Positions 17,558 through 26,451 are shown, counted from the stretch's first letter. The stretch: 64,000 nt of DNA from a bacterium (GCA_030431975.1 JAUIHP010000002.1:186001-250000); one strand, 5' to 3'. Made by a program: numbers and translations. Notes: generated by a model from the letters alone, not told the origin.

Positions 17558-18076
17558 CTACGGAGAGTTCTCTTCTGCCGTCACCTCTTCCATCGCGGTA
17601 CGGGCGGTCGACGCTGAGAATCCGAGTCGGGCCAGGTGGCGAAGTAGCCGATCCGGGTTGCGTTGCAACAAAGACCGTTTGCGCTGAACGGCCCGAAGGG
17701 CCATGGCCTCGTCGGATGTATCCTCTTCGTCTTCGATTCTTTGGAGCGCGGTCTCGACCGTTTCCTCGTCGCAACCTTTCTGTCGCAACTCTCGACGCAG
17801 TACGAACAGCGGAGCCGGCTTCGAGCGAATCCGGTAACGAAGAAACATCACCGCGAACCGGGTGTCGTTTAGCCATCCCTCCGCTTCGAGTCGCGAGACG
17901 GCTTCTTCCACACCCGAAGCCGAGTAGCCCTTACGGCGGAGTTTTGTCGCAAGGTTGGATCGAGACGACTCGTGAGCTGTGAGAGAACGGAGTCCGCTGC
18001 GGTAAGCTGCGGCAACGTCTGAGGCATCCGGATCGGATTCGTCTCCGGATGCCTCACGAACGTAGTCGGATCTCAA
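17558..18076 (-). CDS. recX: Regulatory protein RecX
   Basis: RecX binds RecA filaments and limits recombinase activity. The 172-residue protein has the three-helix repeats of the family (RSNLATKLRRKGYS, EAEGWLNDTRFA, LRRELRQKGCDEETV). It begins five bases after the recA stop, so the two genes are very likely co-transcribed, as in most bacteria. Confidence 0.92.
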   Translation of the reverse strand: MRSDYVREASGDESDPDASDVAAAYRSGLRSLTAHESSRSNLATKLRRKGYSASGVEEAVSRLEAEGWLNDTRFAVMFLRYRIRSKPAPLFVLRRELRQKGCDEETVETALQRIEDEEDTSDEAMALRAVQRKRSLLQRNPDRLLRHLARLGFSASTARTAMEEVTAEENSP

Positions 18077-18081
18077 CGCCT

Positions 18082-19224
18082 CTAGCCCTTGACCTTGGCC
18101 GCCGCTTTCGGGGCGGCCGCTCCATTGGCCGACGGCTTGGCTTTCTTGTCACTGCTCTTGGAGTCTTCGTCGGATGCGTCCGCCGCCGGCTCTTCTTTGG
18201 TTTCGACGACGGTCCCGTGAAGAGGCTTGAGACCCACGGTGACCCGAACCTGATCTTCGAGACGGTTCATCATGTCCGGGTTCTCACGAAGCGTCCGCCT
18301 CGCGTTCTCCCGTCCCTGGCCCAGTCGGTTCTCTCCGTAGGAGAGCCACGTTCCGGACTTCTGCAGAAGGCCCCCATCCAAACCGAGATCGATGAGTTCA
18401 CCCGTCTTGGAAATCCCCTCGTCGTAGAGGATGTCGAACTCGGCGTTACGGAACGGTGCCGCGACCTTGTTCTTGACCACGCGGACCCGGGTCCGATTGC
18501 CGATGACCTTGTCGCCGTCCTTGATGCTCGCGATCCGGCGAATGTCGAGACGAACCGACGAGTAGAACTTGAGCGCGTTTCCACCGCTGGTCGTTTCGGG
18601 GTTTCCGAACATGACCCCGATCTTCATCCGGATCTGGTTGATGAAGATGACGACGCAGTTCGAACGGTTGATGGAACCGGTGAGCTTACGCAGCGCCTGC
18701 GACATGAGTCGGGCCTGCAGACCGACGTGGGTGTCCCCCATCTCTCCTTCGATTTCCGCCTTCGGCACAAGGGCGGCCACCGAGTCGATGACGATGACGT
18801 CGACGGCCCCGGAACGAACGAGCTGATCCGCAATTTCGAGAGCCTCTTCCCCATGATCCGGCTGCGAAACGTGCAGCTTGTCGATGTCGACACCGAGCAT
18901 CTTCGCGTACGACGGCTGAAGAGCATGCTCCGCATCGATGAAGACGGCATTGCCTCCGACCTTTTGCACCTGCGCAATGACGCTGAGCGTCAGCGTCGTC
19001 TTTCCGGAGGATTCCGGACCGAAGATCTCGACGATCCGACCGCGCGGAACGCCGCCGACTCCGAGAGCGAGGTCCAGTCCCAACGAGCCCGTCTGATAGA
19101 CCGGGATGTCGATCTTGGACTTGTCGTCTCCAAGATTCATGATCGCGCCCTTGCCGAACTGCTTCTCGATCTGAGAGACCGCGAGGGCGAACGCTTTCTC
19201 TTTCTCCTTGGAGTCGTCTTTCAT
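18082..19224 (-). CDS. recA: Recombinase RecA
   Basis: RecA forms filaments on single-stranded DNA and drives strand exchange and the SOS response. Seen here are the Walker [10 protein letters not shown], the Walker [13 protein letters not shown], the L1 region [19 protein letters not shown] and the [19 protein letters not shown] segment, with an acidic/Lys-Ala-rich tail. ATG at 19224 (380 residues) is chosen because AGGAG sits nine bases upstream; the ATG at 19233 abuts that site. I see no obvious LexA box in the short gap upstream; transcription may start before thpR. Confidence 0.98.
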   Translation of the reverse strand: MKDDSKEKEKAFALAVSQIEKQFGKGAIMNLGDDKSKIDIPVYQTGSLGLDLALGVGGVPRGRIVEIFGPESSGKTTLTLSVIAQVQKVGGNAVFIDAEHALQPSYAKMLGVDIDKLHVSQPDHGEEALEIADQLVRSGAVDVIVIDSVAALVPKAEIEGEMGDTHVGLQARLMSQALRKLTGSINRSNCVVIFINQIRMKIGVMFGNPETTSGGNALKFYSSVRLDIRRIASIKDGDKVIGNRTRVRVVKNKVAAPFRNAEFDILYDEGISKTGELIDLGLDGGLLQKSGTWLSYGENRLGQGRENARRTLRENPDMMNRLEDQVRVTVGLKPLHGTVVETKEEPAADASDEDSKSSDKKAKPSANGAAAPKAAAKVKG

Positions 19225-19261
19225 CGGTTTCATCTCCTTGTCACCGTTTCATCTGAGGATA

Positions 19262-19861
19262 TCAAAGCTTGGCTCGGACCGTCTCGACACGGGAGTACCG
19301 GGGTCCGGACGGGCGCAACTCACTTCGCATCAGCGCAACTTCATCGAGAACGAACGATCCCGCCGAGTCGACCGGACCGAAGTCATCCGGGCGGGCCCGC
19401 CAGTGCGCGTTGCGGGCTACCCTTCCCAACGTCAAGTGCGCCTTCCATGGTTTGTCCGACGGACCGAAGCCACTGTTCTGCAGTGACTCTTCGACGCCAC
19501 GGACGAACGCTCCCAAAGTACCTGGAGGACTCGAGTCCTCCCGCAAACCCAACCAGATCACCGCCGGTCGACGCCGATTCGGAAAGGCCGAAACCTCCGT
19601 AAACCGCACCGGCATCGGTTCGAACACCATCGACTGAACGAGGTACCTGGCCTCTTCCGCCTCATCCGGCTCGAGATTGCCGAAGAAGCGGAGCGTGAGA
19701 TGAAAGTTCGCGGGATCGACCCACCGAACCGAAGACCCGCCCCACTCGCGCTGCAAGCGCGACTGAATTCGGGTCGCCTCACGGACCATGACCTCAGGCA
19801 ACAGAATGGCCAGAAACGCACGGATCGCGGTGGGGCGTTCCGGGTATCGCGTTCGACGCAT
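19262..19861 (-). CDS. thpR: RNA 2',3'-cyclic phosphodiesterase (ThpR/LigT)
   Basis: ThpR belongs to the 2H phosphoesterase family and opens 2',3'-cyclic RNA ends. Both HxTx motifs are visible: NFHLTLRFFG and KAHLTLGRV. I chose ATG at 19861 (199 residues) because a purine-rich site with GGGGAG and AGGG precedes it; ATG at 19918 has none. It lies 37 bases upstream of recA. Confidence 0.9.
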   Translation of the reverse strand: MRRTRYPERPTAIRAFLAILLPEVMVREATRIQSRLQREWGGSSVRWVDPANFHLTLRFFGNLEPDEAEEARYLVQSMVFEPMPVRFTEVSAFPNRRRPAVIWLGLREDSSPPGTLGAFVRGVEESLQNSGFGPSDKPWKAHLTLGRVARNAHWRARPDDFGPVDSAGSFVLDEVALMRSELRPSGPRYSRVETVRAKL

Positions 19862-19975
19862 CGTCACCCTACTCCCCTCCCCTGCGGAATTCGTGCCGTC
19901 AGTCCGTAGCGTCCTCATTGGACGAGCAGGCTACCACACCAATGTTCGGCGGACAAGAGTTTGGGTTAGCCGAAA

Positions 19976-20575
19976 CTACATTTCCTTGCGGCCTTCGAGC
20001 GCCCGGGCCAGGGTGACCTGGTCGGAGAGTTCCAGATCGGCCCCGACGGGAACACCCCGTGCGATCCGTGTGACCTGGACTCCCCGGTCGACGAGGTTCT
20101 GATGAAGAAAATGCGCGGTGGCCTCACCCTGCGCGGTCGGATTCGTGGCGAGGATAACCTCCCGAACGTCTTCGTCCTGAACGCGCTGGTAGAGTTCGCG
20201 AATCCGAAGGTCGTCGGGCCCAACCCCGTCCAAAGGAGAAAGTGCACCCCGAAGGACATGGTAGTGACCCCGAAAGGCGCCGCTCTTTTCGACTGCGACG
20301 ACGTCACCCGGCTGCTCGACGACGCAGAGGATGCCGGCTTCGCGGCGAACGTCCGAGCACAGGTAGCAGGGCTGGGTCTCGGCGATGTTTCCGCAACGCT
20401 CACAGGTCCCGACTTCCTGGCGAATTCGGTGAATCGCCCGGGAAAGATCGAGAGCTTCCTGTTCGTCGCATCGCAGAAGATAGAAGGCCAGTCTCTGGGC
20501 CGTCTTCTTCCCGATGGTCGGGAGCCGGGAAAGATGCTCGATGAGCTCTTCCAGATAGCGGGAGCTGTACTGCAC
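19976..20575 (-). CDS. recR: Recombination mediator RecR
   Basis: RecR acts with RecO and RecF to load RecA at gaps. The 199-residue protein shows the HhH region LPTIGKKTAQRLAFYLL, the zinc finger C-x2-C...C-x2-C (CERCGNIAETQPCYLC) and the Toprim domain (ILCVVEQPGDVVAVEKSG, ILATNPTAQGEATA). It follows ybaB by 20 bases in the common order dnaX-ybaB-recR. Confidence 0.97.
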   Translation of the reverse strand: MQYSSRYLEELIEHLSRLPTIGKKTAQRLAFYLLRCDEQEALDLSRAIHRIRQEVGTCERCGNIAETQPCYLCSDVRREAGILCVVEQPGDVVAVEKSGAFRGHYHVLRGALSPLDGVGPDDLRIRELYQRVQDEDVREVILATNPTAQGEATAHFLHQNLVDRGVQVTRIARGVPVGADLELSDQVTLARALEGRKEM

Positions 20576-20595
20576 GAAAGCGACCTTCGTCCGGA

Positions 20596-20904
20596 CTAGA
20601 AGCCCGGGATTCCCATTCCGCCCGTGACCTTGGACATCTCCTGCTGCATGTGCTCGGAGACCTTGCGGTTGGCCTCGTTGATCGCAGTCTGGACCAGGTC
20701 CTCGAGCATCTCGACATCGTCCGGGTCGACGGCATCCGGCTTGATCTTCAGCGACAGGAGGTCATGGCGACCGTTGACGACGGCAGTGACCATCCCCCCG
20801 CCCGACGTTCCCGTCATGGTTTCCTCTTCCAGACGCGCCTGCATGTCGGCCATCTGGGCCTGCATCTTCTGCGCCTGCTTCATCAACTTCTTCATATCGT
20901 TCAT
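20596..20904 (-). CDS. YbaB/EbfC nucleoid-associated protein
   Basis: This 102-residue protein matches YbaB/EbfC, a small dimeric DNA-binding protein. MKKLMKQAQKMQAQMADMQ, GTSGGGMVTAVVNGRHDLLS and DLVQTAINEANRKV are typical. It sits between dnaX and recR, 18 and 20 bases away, as in many bacteria. Confidence 0.95.
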   Translation of the reverse strand: MNDMKKLMKQAQKMQAQMADMQARLEEETMTGTSGGGMVTAVVNGRHDLLSLKIKPDAVDPDDVEMLEDLVQTAINEANRKVSEHMQQEMSKVTGGMGIPGF

Positions 20905-20922
20905 GACTTCGTCTCCTTGAAA

Positions 20923-22992
20923 TCAGGCGGGACCGACCACGTCCCCGTCAAAGAATTCTACCAGTCGTTGGATCTTTTGCGCGTTGTTGGCGCCATCCGT
21001 TCTTTCCACCTTCGGACGCTTCGGTTTCGGCGGCTCCAAGCCCTCCACAGCGACGAATTTTACGCCCAACGGCTTCTTCCATGCCTTGGAAACCAGTTCG
21101 ACCAGGATCCGCTTGTTCTCGGCCGAATCCAAGAGATTGACCGCGACCTTCTGCCCGGCCGGAATCTCGATCCGAAGGATGGAGTCGTTTTCGACGACTG
21201 CCCGCGCCGAAGACAGGAAACCCTGGATCGCCGGCTTCTTCTTGCGAATCCCTTCCACGACCTCACCCCACGGCTCGGCCTCCTCCGGACTGGGTGCAGA
21301 ATCCGCGCGCTCGGCCTTCTCAGGACTGGGTGCAGAGTCCGCGGCCACCGCCTTCTCCGGACTGGATGCCGAGTCGGCGGGCGCGGGCGGCGCCGTCTTC
21401 ACGGTTGGGTCGTCCCGCCGAGGCGTCGTCGCCTCAGTGCTTCCGTTGCCCATGGGTCCCGCCGCGACCTCTCGCTTCCGGGCAGTGCCTGAATCTATCT
21501 GGGTGGACCCTGTTGTTGACGAGGGATGCGTAGGACGTGGCTTCCCGGAAGTGGTTGTGGGAACGGCGGAGGAGTGCCGTGGCGAACCCATCGGTTCGGG
21601 AGGCGAAGAGGGTGCCTTGGGCGAATCCGGGAGCGTGGCCGGCGCTGGCACTGCGCCCTCACTTCGACTGCCTTGGACAGTCGCGGGACCTGACCTGTCC
21701 TGCCCACTCCCGTCGACAGCGGCGGGACCTGAACTTCCCTTCCCCCTCCCGGCGACCGCTACGGAGCCTGAACTTTCCTCACCCCTCCCGGCGACCGGCG
21801 CGGGCAGGGGCGGGTGGGCTTTTGGGCGGGGGGCGTCCTCTGTATCTTCGCCGTCACCGAATCGCGCGCGCGCGGCCGAGACGAACCGCTTGAGGTCCAG
21901 GGCGCGCGGAAGTGTGCACATCTCTGCAAGCACGACCTCCTGGTGAACCCTTGGATAGGCGCTTCGCCTCATCTGCGTGATCGCGTCCATCTGCAGGCGA
22001 CAGAACCGAAGCAGGTCGCCGGCCTCGAAGCTTTGACCTTGCTCCGCGTAGAGAGCGCGTTCGTCGTCCGTTCCCTCGACCTGCTCCAGCAACTCGGGGT
22101 TCGTCGCCACGACCATCAGGTTGCGGAGGTGATCGAGGAACTGCTCGGCCAGTTCCTGCAGGTTGGAACCGGATTCGACGGCCTTGGCGTACGAAGACAA
22201 CACCGCTGGAGTGTCTCCGCTTCCGATGGCAGCGCTCCAGTCGAAGAAAAGTTCGCGACCCGCGATGCCCAAGGTCTCGCGCACGAGATCGGCCGTCATC
22301 GGTTCCACCCCGGTGGCCGCAACCTGATCGAGCAGGGTCAACGCGTCCCGCATCGATCCCTCGCCCTTCAACGCGATCAACGAAAGAGCATCGCGCTCAG
22401 CCGCCATACCTTCGGCTTCACAGATCTGCTCGAGACGGGCCGTCGCTTCGCTCGTACGCAGGCGTGCGAAGTCGAATCGCTGGCAACGGGACAGAATCGT
22501 TTGCGGAACTTTCAGGACTTCCGTCGTGGCCAGGATGAAGACGACGTGGGACGGCGGTTCCTCCAAGGTCTTGAGAAGTGCGTTGAACGCGTCCTGCGTC
22601 AACATATGCACCTCGTCGATGATGTAGACCTTGTGCGTCAGTCGCGCCGGGGTGTAGCGAACCGCTTCGCGCAGTTCGCGAATGTCATCGATCCCGCGAT
22701 TGCTGGCGCCGTCGATTTCGATGACATCGAGAGCGCGACCTTCGGTGATCTCGACGCAGGCATTGCACTCGCCGCAGGGAGCCGTCTCCGGATCCTTCTC
22801 ACAGTTGATCGCTTTGGCAAGGATACGAGCCGACGTCGTCTTCCCGACTCCGCGCGGCCCTGTGAAGAGGTAGGCATGAGCGGTCCGTCCGGACCGTAAA
22901 GCATTGGAGAGCGTGCGGGAGACGTGAGCCTGGCCGGCAACGTCTTCGAAGCGTTGCGGGCGCCATTTCAGAGCCAGAACCCGGTAGCTCAT
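20923..22992 (-). CDS. dnaX: DNA polymerase III subunit gamma/tau
   Basis: DnaX is the ATPase of the replicative clamp loader. It has the Walker A GPRGVGKTTSARIL, a four-Cys zinc module (NCEKDP...CGECNAC), Walker B IIDEVHMLT and sensor SRCQRFDF. Domain III (to about residue 370) is followed by a long Pro/Ser/Gly/Ala linker (about 380-570) built of degenerate repeats, then a C-terminal tau-like domain. I do not see an obvious slippery heptamer for a gamma-product frameshift. The gene heads the dnaX-ybaB-recR operon and starts about 50 bases after the SRP RNA. Confidence 0.96.
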   Translation of the reverse strand: MSYRVLALKWRPQRFEDVAGQAHVSRTLSNALRSGRTAHAYLFTGPRGVGKTTSARILAKAINCEKDPETAPCGECNACVEITEGRALDVIEIDGASNRGIDDIRELREAVRYTPARLTHKVYIIDEVHMLTQDAFNALLKTLEEPPSHVVFILATTEVLKVPQTILSRCQRFDFARLRTSEATARLEQICEAEGMAAERDALSLIALKGEGSMRDALTLLDQVAATGVEPMTADLVRETLGIAGRELFFDWSAAIGSGDTPAVLSSYAKAVESGSNLQELAEQFLDHLRNLMVVATNPELLEQVEGTDDERALYAEQGQSFEAGDLLRFCRLQMDAITQMRRSAYPRVHQEVVLAEMCTLPRALDLKRFVSAARARFGDGEDTEDAPRPKAHPPLPAPVAGRGEESSGSVAVAGRGKGSSGPAAVDGSGQDRSGPATVQGSRSEGAVPAPATLPDSPKAPSSPPEPMGSPRHSSAVPTTTSGKPRPTHPSSTTGSTQIDSGTARKREVAAGPMGNGSTEATTPRRDDPTVKTAPPAPADSASSPEKAVAADSAPSPEKAERADSAPSPEEAEPWGEVVEGIRKKKPAIQGFLSSARAVVENDSILRIEIPAGQKVAVNLLDSAENKRILVELVSKAWKKPLGVKFVAVEGLEPPKPKRPKVERTDGANNAQKIQRLVEFFDGDVVGPA

Positions 22993-23030
22993 CTTTGCTC
23001 TCCACGCGGCTTACCGCATTTCTGGTTTCG

Positions 23031-23040
23031 GGCCGAAACG
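23031..23040. repeat. Direct repeat flanking the SRP RNA gene
   Basis: ggccgaaacg occurs at 23031-23040 and again at 23171-23180, just outside both ends of the SRP RNA. The first copy is also part of a GTTTCGG-g-CCGAAAC hairpin (23025-23039) lying just beyond the RNA 3' end, which could help end transcription. Confidence 0.5.
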
Positions 23041-23043
23041 GTG

Positions 23044-23164
23044 CAGAGGTTGGTGGACCAGGCGATCCACGACGCCCGAGGCGAAACTGCGTACCGCTGC
23101 TACCTTCCGGTCCTGACGGGGTTGGCAGGACCTCGTCGTGTGGGACCTGGTCCACCAACCTCTG
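23044..23164 (-). ncRNA. ffs: Small SRP RNA (4.5S-type)
   Basis: On the minus strand the SRP consensus is clear: CAGGACCGGAAGGTAGCAGC followed by gGTA. The outer arms pair over a long stem: CAGAGGTTGGTGGACCAGG near the 5' end with CCTGGTCCACCAACCTCTG near the 3' end. The RNA is about 120 bases, a short Alu-less form. The molecule pairs with Ffh to deliver nascent membrane proteins. Ends are estimated from the limit of pairing. Confidence 0.95.
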
Positions 23165-23181
23165 CGTCCCGGCCGAAACGT

Positions 23182-23211
23182 CGATCGGCAAGCAGGCACG
23201 CTTGCCGATCG
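23182..23211 (-). terminator. 12-bp perfect hairpin between tRNA-Ala and ffs
   Basis: CGATCGGCAAGC and GCTTGCCGATCG form a perfect 12-bp stem around a 6-base loop. It lies about ten bases beyond the tRNA-Ala 3' end on the minus strand. The following bases (acgtttcgg) are only weakly T-rich, so it may act as a terminator or processing signal that separates tRNA and SRP RNA transcripts. Confidence 0.6.
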
Positions 23212-23221
23212 TTTCATCATG

Positions 23222-23294
23222 TGGAGATGAGCGGAATCGAACCGCCGACCTCCTCGTTGCGAACGAGGCGCTCTCCCAACTGAGCTACATCCCC
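23222..23294 (-). tRNA. tRNA-Ala(CGC)
   Basis: Acceptor GGGGATG/CATCTCC, D-arm TAGCTCAGTTGGGAGAGC, anticodon stem CCTCG/CGAGG with loop TTCGCAA (anticodon CGC, reading GCG), T-loop GGTTCGATTCC. No CCA is encoded (the next bases are CAT). Confidence 0.94.
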
Positions 23295-23324
23295 AAACGG
23301 ACCGAAACCCGTCTTCTACGAATC

Positions 23325-23412
23325 TGGCGGAGAGAGAGGGATTCGAACCCTCGATAGGTTTCCCTATACACGCTTTCCAGGCGTGCTCCTTAAGCCACTC
23401 GGACACCTCTCC
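23325..23412 (-). tRNA. tRNA-Ser(GGA)
   Basis: Class II tRNA with a long variable arm. Acceptor GGAGAGG/TCTCTCC, anticodon stem CACGC/GCGTG with loop CTGGAAA (anticodon GGA, reading TCC/TCT), T-arm GAGGGTTCGAATCCCTC, encoded CCA. Confidence 0.95.
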
Positions 23413-23522
23413 GGCGAACTTTCGGCGCCCAGGCCACCGTAGCCTCGTCATCCGACCGCGCTGTCGGCGGTGGAATCAAAGAGAACCGTGATTCTAAGAA
23501 ACCCGGCACAACGGCTCAAGGT

Positions 23523-24110
23523 TCAAAGGGAATCCGCTTCATCCGGGCCCGGATCGTCCAAACTGGCGGAGAGAGAGGGATTCGAACCCTCGGTGGAGTT
23601 ACCCCCACAGCGGTTTTCGAGACCGCCCGATTCAACCACTCTCGCATCTCTCCGCAAACTCTTGAAGAACTCCTTCATCATCGTCCCGGCTTCCTCGGCC
23701 AGGACCCCACCGACTACCTCGTAGCGGTGGTTCAAACCTTCGACGGTTGCCAAGTCCGTCCGGGAACCCAAAGCCCCGAACTTCGGCTCCCTGGCACCAT
23801 AGACCACACGGTCGACGCGGGCCAGAAGAAGAGCCCCGGCACACATGAAGCAAGGCTCCAAAGTGACGTAGGCTGTCGTTCCTTCCAGTCTCCAATCCCC
23901 GATCGTGGCCGATGCCGCGGAGATGGCGACCATTTCAGCATGCCCCGTGGCTTCGCCCAAGGCCTCGACCCGATTGTAACCACGCCCGACGATGCGGCGA
24001 CCCTGGACGATGACGCACCCGACCGGGACCTCTCCCGACTCATAGGCCTGCGCGGCCTGATCCAGCGCCGCCCGCATCCAAAGCTCGTGATCTACTGTCG
24101 AATCCAGCAC
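23523..24110 (-). CDS. tadA: tRNA(Arg) adenosine-34 deaminase; frame runs through a tRNA gene
   Basis: TadA deaminates A34 of tRNA-Arg(ACG) to inosine. The deaminase core is intact: HAEMVAI with the zinc His and the proton-shuttling Glu, PCFMC with two Cys ligands, and VVYGAREPKFGALGS. The usual family C-terminus (MMKEFFKSLR) is reached at about residue 155, but no stop codon is present there. The frame continues through the entire tRNA-Ser(CGA) gene (23653-23564), adding about 40 residues, and stops at 23523. The deaminase part is certain; whether the tail is translated is open. Its substrate tRNA-Arg(ACG) is encoded about 900 bases upstream. Confidence 0.93.
   Translation of the reverse strand: MLDSTVDHELWMRAALDQAAQAYESGEVPVGCVIVQGRRIVGRGYNRVEALGEATGHAEMVAISAASATIGDWRLEGTTAYVTLEPCFMCAGALLLARVDRVVYGAREPKFGALGSRTDLATVEGLNHRYEVVGGVLAEEAGTMMKEFFKSLRRDARVVESGGLENRCGGNSTEGSNPSLSASLDDPGPDEADSL
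23564..23653 (-). tRNA. tRNA-Ser(CGA), embedded in the tadA frame
   Basis: Acceptor GGAGAGA/TCTCTCC, anticodon stem GCGGT/ACCGC with loop CTCGAAA (anticodon CGA, reading TCG), long variable arm, T-loop TTCGAAT, encoded CCA (23566-23564). It lies wholly inside the open reading frame of tadA, on the same strand and in sense orientation. Confidence 0.95.
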
Positions 24111-24160
24111 CGTATTCTACTCAGAACGAAGCGACCTGCAATCGGCGAACTCCGACTCCA

Positions 24161-24892
24161 CTACGAAGGCAGCTCACCGAGCAGTTCCATCATGACGGCC
24201 GCGGCGACTTCATCGATAGGCGGCGGACTCGGTGCGGAATCGAGCTTGTTCTCGACACGGGATGCCCGTTGCGATTCGGCGGCGTTGCCTCCCTGACGGA
24301 GTTGCTCGTTACCTGTGGTCGGACGATACGGCAGCGAGTCCTTCCGCTTGGCCTGATCCGCTCCCCAGGCGATCTGCCCCGATTTCCCGCTGTAGATGTA
24401 GAGACCGATACCAACGCGTGACCAGGACGTCCCTTCCTGCGTCGACTCCAGCTGGTACTCGGTCCAGTCGTTGACTTCAGCAAAGAGAAGGGCGTCAACA
24501 GCGATCGCCTCGGCGAGTTCCTTGGCCAGGAACTGATCGACGGTCTGATCATCCTTCCAGACCTTTTGGATCCGACTCAGGACGTCCGACTTCCCCGCCT
24601 TTTCCGCGCGGTCCCCGATCGTCTTCTCACCGATGACGATGAAGCGGTCCTGGTTTCCTCGGATTTGTCCGGAGACGATTCGCTCGGCGGCTTCCATCGA
24701 CTGGCCATCGGTGTTGGTGGCCCGAAGCCCGATGTAGGCCAGGCTCTTGATGTCCATCTCTTCCCACTGGTCGCTGATGTAGACCTGGGTCTTCTTGTCA
24801 CCCTGGCGGGTCTTCTTGTTTCCGCAACCGGTGTTCGCGGCCACGGCAAACGCCGCGATGCCGACCAGCAACCAAAATGCTCGTCGTCCCAT
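24161..24892 (-). CDS. Putative lipoprotein, unknown function
   Basis: From ATG at 24892 (AAGGAGG seven bases upstream) the 243-residue protein starts with MGRRAFWLLVGIAAFAV and a lipobox ending NTGC. The mature region has the layout of CsgG/LpoB/DUF799-type periplasmic lipoproteins: a first strand (SLAYIGLRATN), a stretch ending RFIVIGEKT, a strand ALLFAEVNDW, and a VGIGLYIYSGKSGQIAWGA motif. That resemblance is only by eye. The tail is Ser/Pro-rich and then helical. It sits between tadA and tRNA-Arg, with no informative neighbours. Confidence 0.75.
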   Translation of the reverse strand: MGRRAFWLLVGIAAFAVAANTGCGNKKTRQGDKKTQVYISDQWEEMDIKSLAYIGLRATNTDGQSMEAAERIVSGQIRGNQDRFIVIGEKTIGDRAEKAGKSDVLSRIQKVWKDDQTVDQFLAKELAEAIAVDALLFAEVNDWTEYQLESTQEGTSWSRVGIGLYIYSGKSGQIAWGADQAKRKDSLPYRPTTGNEQLRQGGNAAESQRASRVENKLDSAPSPPPIDEVAAAVMMELLGELPS

Positions 24893-25011
24893 GACGAATC
24901 CTCCTTGCAGAGCGCCACGACGGGCCGTGGCGCGACTCGGATCGATATTCATCCGGTAGATCCAGTTCACTCTACTACGAGGTTTGGCGGCGGGTTCGTG
25001 AAGAAAAGAAG

Positions 25012-25088
<77 letters not shown>

Positions 25089-25102
25089 TGATTCTCTGTA
25101 TG

Positions 25103-25190
25103 CGGAGAGGGGGGGATTCGAACCCCCGGAGAGCTATAAACCCTCAACACATTAGCAATGTGCCGCCTTAAGCCACTCGGCCACCTCTCC
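25103..25190 (-). tRNA. tRNA-Ser(GCT)
   Basis: Class II tRNA with acceptor GGAGAGG/CCTCTCC, anticodon stem GCACA/TGTGT with loop TTGCTAA (anticodon GCT, reading AGC/AGT), long variable arm and T-loop TTCGAAT. The 3' end reads G-CAT, so CCA is not encoded. Confidence 0.94.
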
Positions 25191-25205
25191 GACCAAATCC
25201 GATTC

Positions 25206-25291
25206 TGGCGGAGGGAGCAGGATTCGAACCCGCGTGGCTTTCACCAAACGGTTTTCAAGACCGCCGCCTTCAACCACTCGGCCATCCCTCC
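25206..25291 (-). tRNA. tRNA-Ser(TGA)
   Basis: Class II tRNA with acceptor GGAGGGA/TCCCTCC, anticodon stem and loop CGGT-CTTGAAA-ACCG (anticodon TGA, reading TCA), long variable arm, T-loop TTCGAAT and encoded CCA. With the GGA, CGA and GCT genes nearby it completes a full serine isoacceptor set. Confidence 0.95.
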
Positions 25292-25326
25292 GTGATCGCG
25301 CACGGTACCAGTCCGGATAAAATCGG

Positions 25327-26451
25327 TCAAGACACCGAAACCATGGAAGAAACCCGAATTCGTCCCCCGCCCAGCATCCGGTCGTCCCGGTAAATGACAC
25401 AGGACTGCCCGGGCGCAATGGACATCTGGGGCTCGACAAACTCGACATCGAAACCATGGTCTCGGAACTGGACCCGAGCCGGAGCCGGCTCGTGCCGATA
25501 CCGGATCTTCACGTCCACCAAACCCTCTTCGATGTACGAGGTCGGCGCGAAAAGGTTTACGTCTTCGACCTCGCAACCGGATTTGAGAAGGGCCGCCGAC
25601 TCCCCCACGACCAGGGTGTTCCGGCGAGGATCGAGGCGGACGACGTGAAGTGGGGTCGGATGAGTCAGTCCCAACCCACGGCGCTGCCCCACCGTGAAGT
25701 GGGCCAACCCGGGATGCGTCCCCAGCACCTCGCCTTCCGTGTTCTCGATCGGACCCGGTTGAAAGAACGGGTGATCCGGCTTCCACGATTCTTTCAGGAC
25801 GTCGACATAGCTCCGCCCTTCGACGAAGCAGATGTCCTGGGACTCTTCCTTGTCCCAGACCGGCAGGTCGAGCTCGCGGGCCACCGAGCGGGCCGCCGTC
25901 TTGTCGAGATCGCCCAGCGGAAAGAGGGTCCGCTCCAACACCTCGGAATCGACACCCCAAAGAACGTAGGTCTGGTCCTTGTTCCGGTCGGACGCGCGCT
26001 CGAGAAGAACACGACTCTCTCCCCCAACCTCGGTCCGAACCGACCGCACGTAGTGACCGGTCGCAATCCACTCGTAGCCGTTCTGGCGGGCCCAACTGAG
26101 AAGCGGGCCGAACTTGACGTGGGTGTTGCACTGGACGCAGGGATTGGGGGTTCGTCCGCGTCCGTACTCGCGGCTGAAGTCGTCCATGACCGTCTTGCGA
26201 AAGAGTTCTTCCAGATCGAGAACCGTGTGGGGAATCCCAAGTCGGCGCGCCACGGACTGCGCGTCGCGCACGCCTTCGAGTCCGCAACAGGCCTTGGACG
26301 TTCTTCCCTCTTCGCCGTAGCAGAAGAGTTTGAAGGTAACGCCGGCGACATCCCATCCCTGGTCGCGTAGCAGGCCGACGGCGACGGACGAGTCGACACC
26401 ACCGCTCATGGCGACCAGTACGCGTTTGTCTTTGGTCTGATCTGCTTCCAT
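25327..26451 (-). CDS. mnmA: tRNA-specific 2-thiouridylase MnmA
   Basis: MnmA adds sulfur to U34 of Gln, Lys and Glu tRNAs. The 374-residue protein has the PP-loop AMSGGVDSSVA, the catalytic Cys in RTPNPCVQCNTHVKFG, ATGHYVR, the second active-site Cys in SQDICFV, and the C-terminal beta barrel. I chose ATG at 26451, preceded by AAGG elements. A longer frame reaches 26532, but that start would lie inside the terminator hairpin of the upstream gene. It closes a stretch rich in tRNA genes and tRNA-modifying enzymes. Confidence 0.96.
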   Translation of the reverse strand: MEADQTKDKRVLVAMSGGVDSSVAVGLLRDQGWDVAGVTFKLFCYGEEGRTSKACCGLEGVRDAQSVARRLGIPHTVLDLEELFRKTVMDDFSREYGRGRTPNPCVQCNTHVKFGPLLSWARQNGYEWIATGHYVRSVRTEVGGESRVLLERASDRNKDQTYVLWGVDSEVLERTLFPLGDLDKTAARSVARELDLPVWDKEESQDICFVEGRSYVDVLKESWKPDHPFFQPGPIENTEGEVLGTHPGLAHFTVGQRRGLGLTHPTPLHVVRLDPRRNTLVVGESAALLKSGCEVEDVNLFAPTSYIEEGLVDVKIRYRHEPAPARVQFRDHGFDVEFVEPQMSIAPGQSCVIYRDDRMLGGGRIRVSSMVSVS

